Source of the DNA: Saprospiraceae bacterium UBA7328 | GTDB lineage: Bacteria; Bacteroidota; Bacteroidia; Chitinophagales; Saprospiraceae | NCBI GenBank assembly: GCA_002471345.1 | Contig: DKPS01000220.1 | Location: 514 to 7,947 of the forward strand | Direction: 5' to 3' | DNA length: 7,434 nt | Shown: positions 6,848 to 7,434 of the stretch, piece after piece | How the letters are laid out: every line of letters begins with the position of its first letter | Numbering within the stretch: the first letter of the stretch is position 1 | The notes under the pieces: model-generated | What the model saw: the letters and a program-made list of their open reading frames with translations, nothing else | The model's database searches: none | Told to the model about the DNA's origin: nothing | Position numbers and translations under genes: made by a program

Positions 6848-6868
6848 TCAAGAAATCATATTTCTTGA
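6848..6868. terminator. Candidate bidirectional terminator hairpin between convergent genes
   Basis: TCAAGAAA (6848-6855) and TTTCTTGA (6861-6868) form a perfect 8-bp stem with a 5-base loop. It begins 8 bases after the stop of the MG2/plug-like gene, and the loop contains the stop codon of the converging osmC-type gene. The stem is A/T-rich with only two G-C pairs and lacks a clear T-run on either strand, so its strength is doubtful. Confidence 0.35.
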
Positions 6869-7326
6869 CACTTAGATACATGTTCAATTTCAAAATTGCA
6901 CGAATTGGCAATGAAGCACATCTTATTTGCTTTGTGATGAAGTTCATTTACTTTTTCTATCATTGATGCTTTGCTTACTTTAACATCAGGATATAAAACT
7001 ACTTTCGAAAATTGTCCACTTCCATCTTCATTTTCTACCATCGTTCCCTTAGGATTATCACTATACTCTAGAACAATGACATCATTTACTGAACAGAGAT
7101 GCAAAAACCATAGCATATGGCAACTCGAAAGTGAGGATAGGAACAACTCTTCTGGATTATATCTTGAATTATCTCCTCTAAAATTGGGATCTGACGAACC
7201 CAATATCTCAGCACTTTTACCTTTAGCTTTTGTAAGGTGGTCTCTGCTATAAGACCGATAATCAAATGTTCCACTTCCCTTATTCCCTGTCCATTCTAAT
7301 GTGATTTGGTAATCGTGCTTTTTCAT
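6856..7326 (-). CDS. OsmC-family protein (thiol peroxidase-like)
   Basis: A 156-residue protein of the OsmC/Ohr superfamily, of normal length. OsmC and Ohr are cytosolic enzymes that reduce organic or fatty-acid hydroperoxides with a reactive cysteine pair. The family signatures are an N-terminal strand with a basic loop (SYSRDHLTKAKGK, 25-37), NPEELFLSSLSSCHMLWFL (57-75) with the probable peroxidatic Cys69, and HHKANKMCFIANSCNFEIE (130-148) with the probable resolving Cys137. Three further cysteines (78, 143, 153) are not part of the standard pair. The start at 7326-7324 (MKKHDYQITLEW) is chosen because it is ATG and begins the family's first strand; the open frame extends 15 codons further to a TTG at 7371, but that lies inside a palindrome and the added residues look unlike the family. 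It converges on the MG2/plug-like gene with a 15-base gap. Substrate specificity (OsmC, Ohr or the YhfA-like branch) cannot be settled here. Confidence 0.88.
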   Translation of the reverse strand: MKKHDYQITLEWTGNKGSGTFDYRSYSRDHLTKAKGKSAEILGSSDPNFRGDNSRYNPEELFLSSLSSCHMLWFLHLCSVNDVIVLEYSDNPKGTMVENEDGSGQFSKVVLYPDVKVSKASMIEKVNELHHKANKMCFIANSCNFEIEHVSKCQEI

Positions 7327-7364
7327 ATTCAGATTGTTTCTATGAAAATATACAAATAGATTCA

Positions 7365-7382
7365 ATTGCAAAAGATTGCAAT
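7365..7382. promoter_or_regulatory. Palindrome upstream of the osmC-type gene, candidate operator
   Basis: ATTGCAA-AAGA-TTGCAAT is a perfect 7+7 inverted repeat whose near edge is 38 bases upstream of the ATG at 7326, an operator-like position. Flanking bases extend the symmetry imperfectly (TTCA before, TGAA after, with one bulged A). It does not match the OhrR box that I know (TACAATT-AATTGTA type), so no regulator is named. Confidence 0.4.
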
Positions 7383-7399
7383 GAATTCATGACTATCAA

Positions 7400-7434
7400 C
7401 TAAGGAATAAGGACTTTGGACTTTGGACTTTGGA
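7400..7434. repeat. Heptamer tandem array running off the window edge
   Basis: Five contiguous 7-base units fill 7400-7434: CTAAGGA, ATAAGGA, then CTTTGGA three times. The last three are identical and the first two diverge at positions 1, 3 and 4 of the unit, while GGA is constant. The array reaches the last base, so its full length is unknown. It lies upstream of the osmC-type gene in apparently non-coding DNA. Confidence 0.75.

Noticed and set aside
6971..7252. A 93-residue plus-strand open frame antisense to the osmC-type gene.
   Set aside because: The opposite strand encodes a clear OsmC protein with both catalytic cysteines; this frame has no family resemblance.
7327..7371. Fifteen-codon upstream extension of the osmC-type gene from a TTG at 7371.
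   Set aside because: The added residues do not resemble the family, the TTG lies inside the TTGCAA palindrome, and the ATG at 7326 begins exactly at the first conserved strand.

Overview
The window looks like chromosomal DNA from a Bacteroidota species (Cytophagia/Saprospiria/Flavobacteriia type; I cannot name the genus). The evidence is low GC content, A/T-rich leaders without clear Shine-Dalgarno sites, an Ig-like/SprB-repeat surface protein, signal peptides ending in SQ or GQ, and a very large protein of the CarboxypepD_reg / alpha-2-macroglobulin MG2 / TonB-plug-like type that is characteristic of this phylum.

Layout. Positions 1-705 (minus) hold the first 235 codons of a secreted repeat protein that runs off the left edge. 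A 437-base gap (706-1142) separates it from a divergent, exported amidohydrolase of the imidazolonepropionase/Xaa-Pro-dipeptidase-like group (1143-2372, plus). That gene ends exactly where a convergent SRPBCC-family gene ends (stop codons at 2372 and 2373). The SRPBCC gene is broken: its first 34 codons lie in another frame at 2848-2747, and adding one A to the AAA run at 2746-2748 would rejoin a 158-residue protein. Behind it, in the same direction, is a 71-residue DUF2892/YgaP-like membrane protein (2936-3151).

Positions 3152-3393 are a divergent promoter region containing a perfect Fnr/Crp-type palindrome (TTGAT-N4-ATCAA) and a Bacteroidota -7-like element. It is followed by the 1148-residue MG2/plug-like protein (3394-6840, plus). 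An OsmC-family thiol peroxidase-like gene (6856-7326, minus) converges on it, with a short hairpin spanning the OsmC stop. Upstream of osmC lie a perfect 7+7 palindrome and then a heptamer tandem array that reaches the right edge.

How the genes relate. There is no obvious single pathway. The common themes are cell-envelope and secreted proteins (SprB-type protein, exported amidohydrolase, MG2/plug-like protein, DUF2892) and possible redox or oxygen response (Fnr-like box at DUF2892, OsmC). I see no phage, IS, CRISPR, tRNA or rRNA. I do not find convincing evidence of a wholly new system. The most concrete observations are the SRPBCC frameshift, the Fnr-like box, the plug-like domain without a barrel, and the edge heptamer array.
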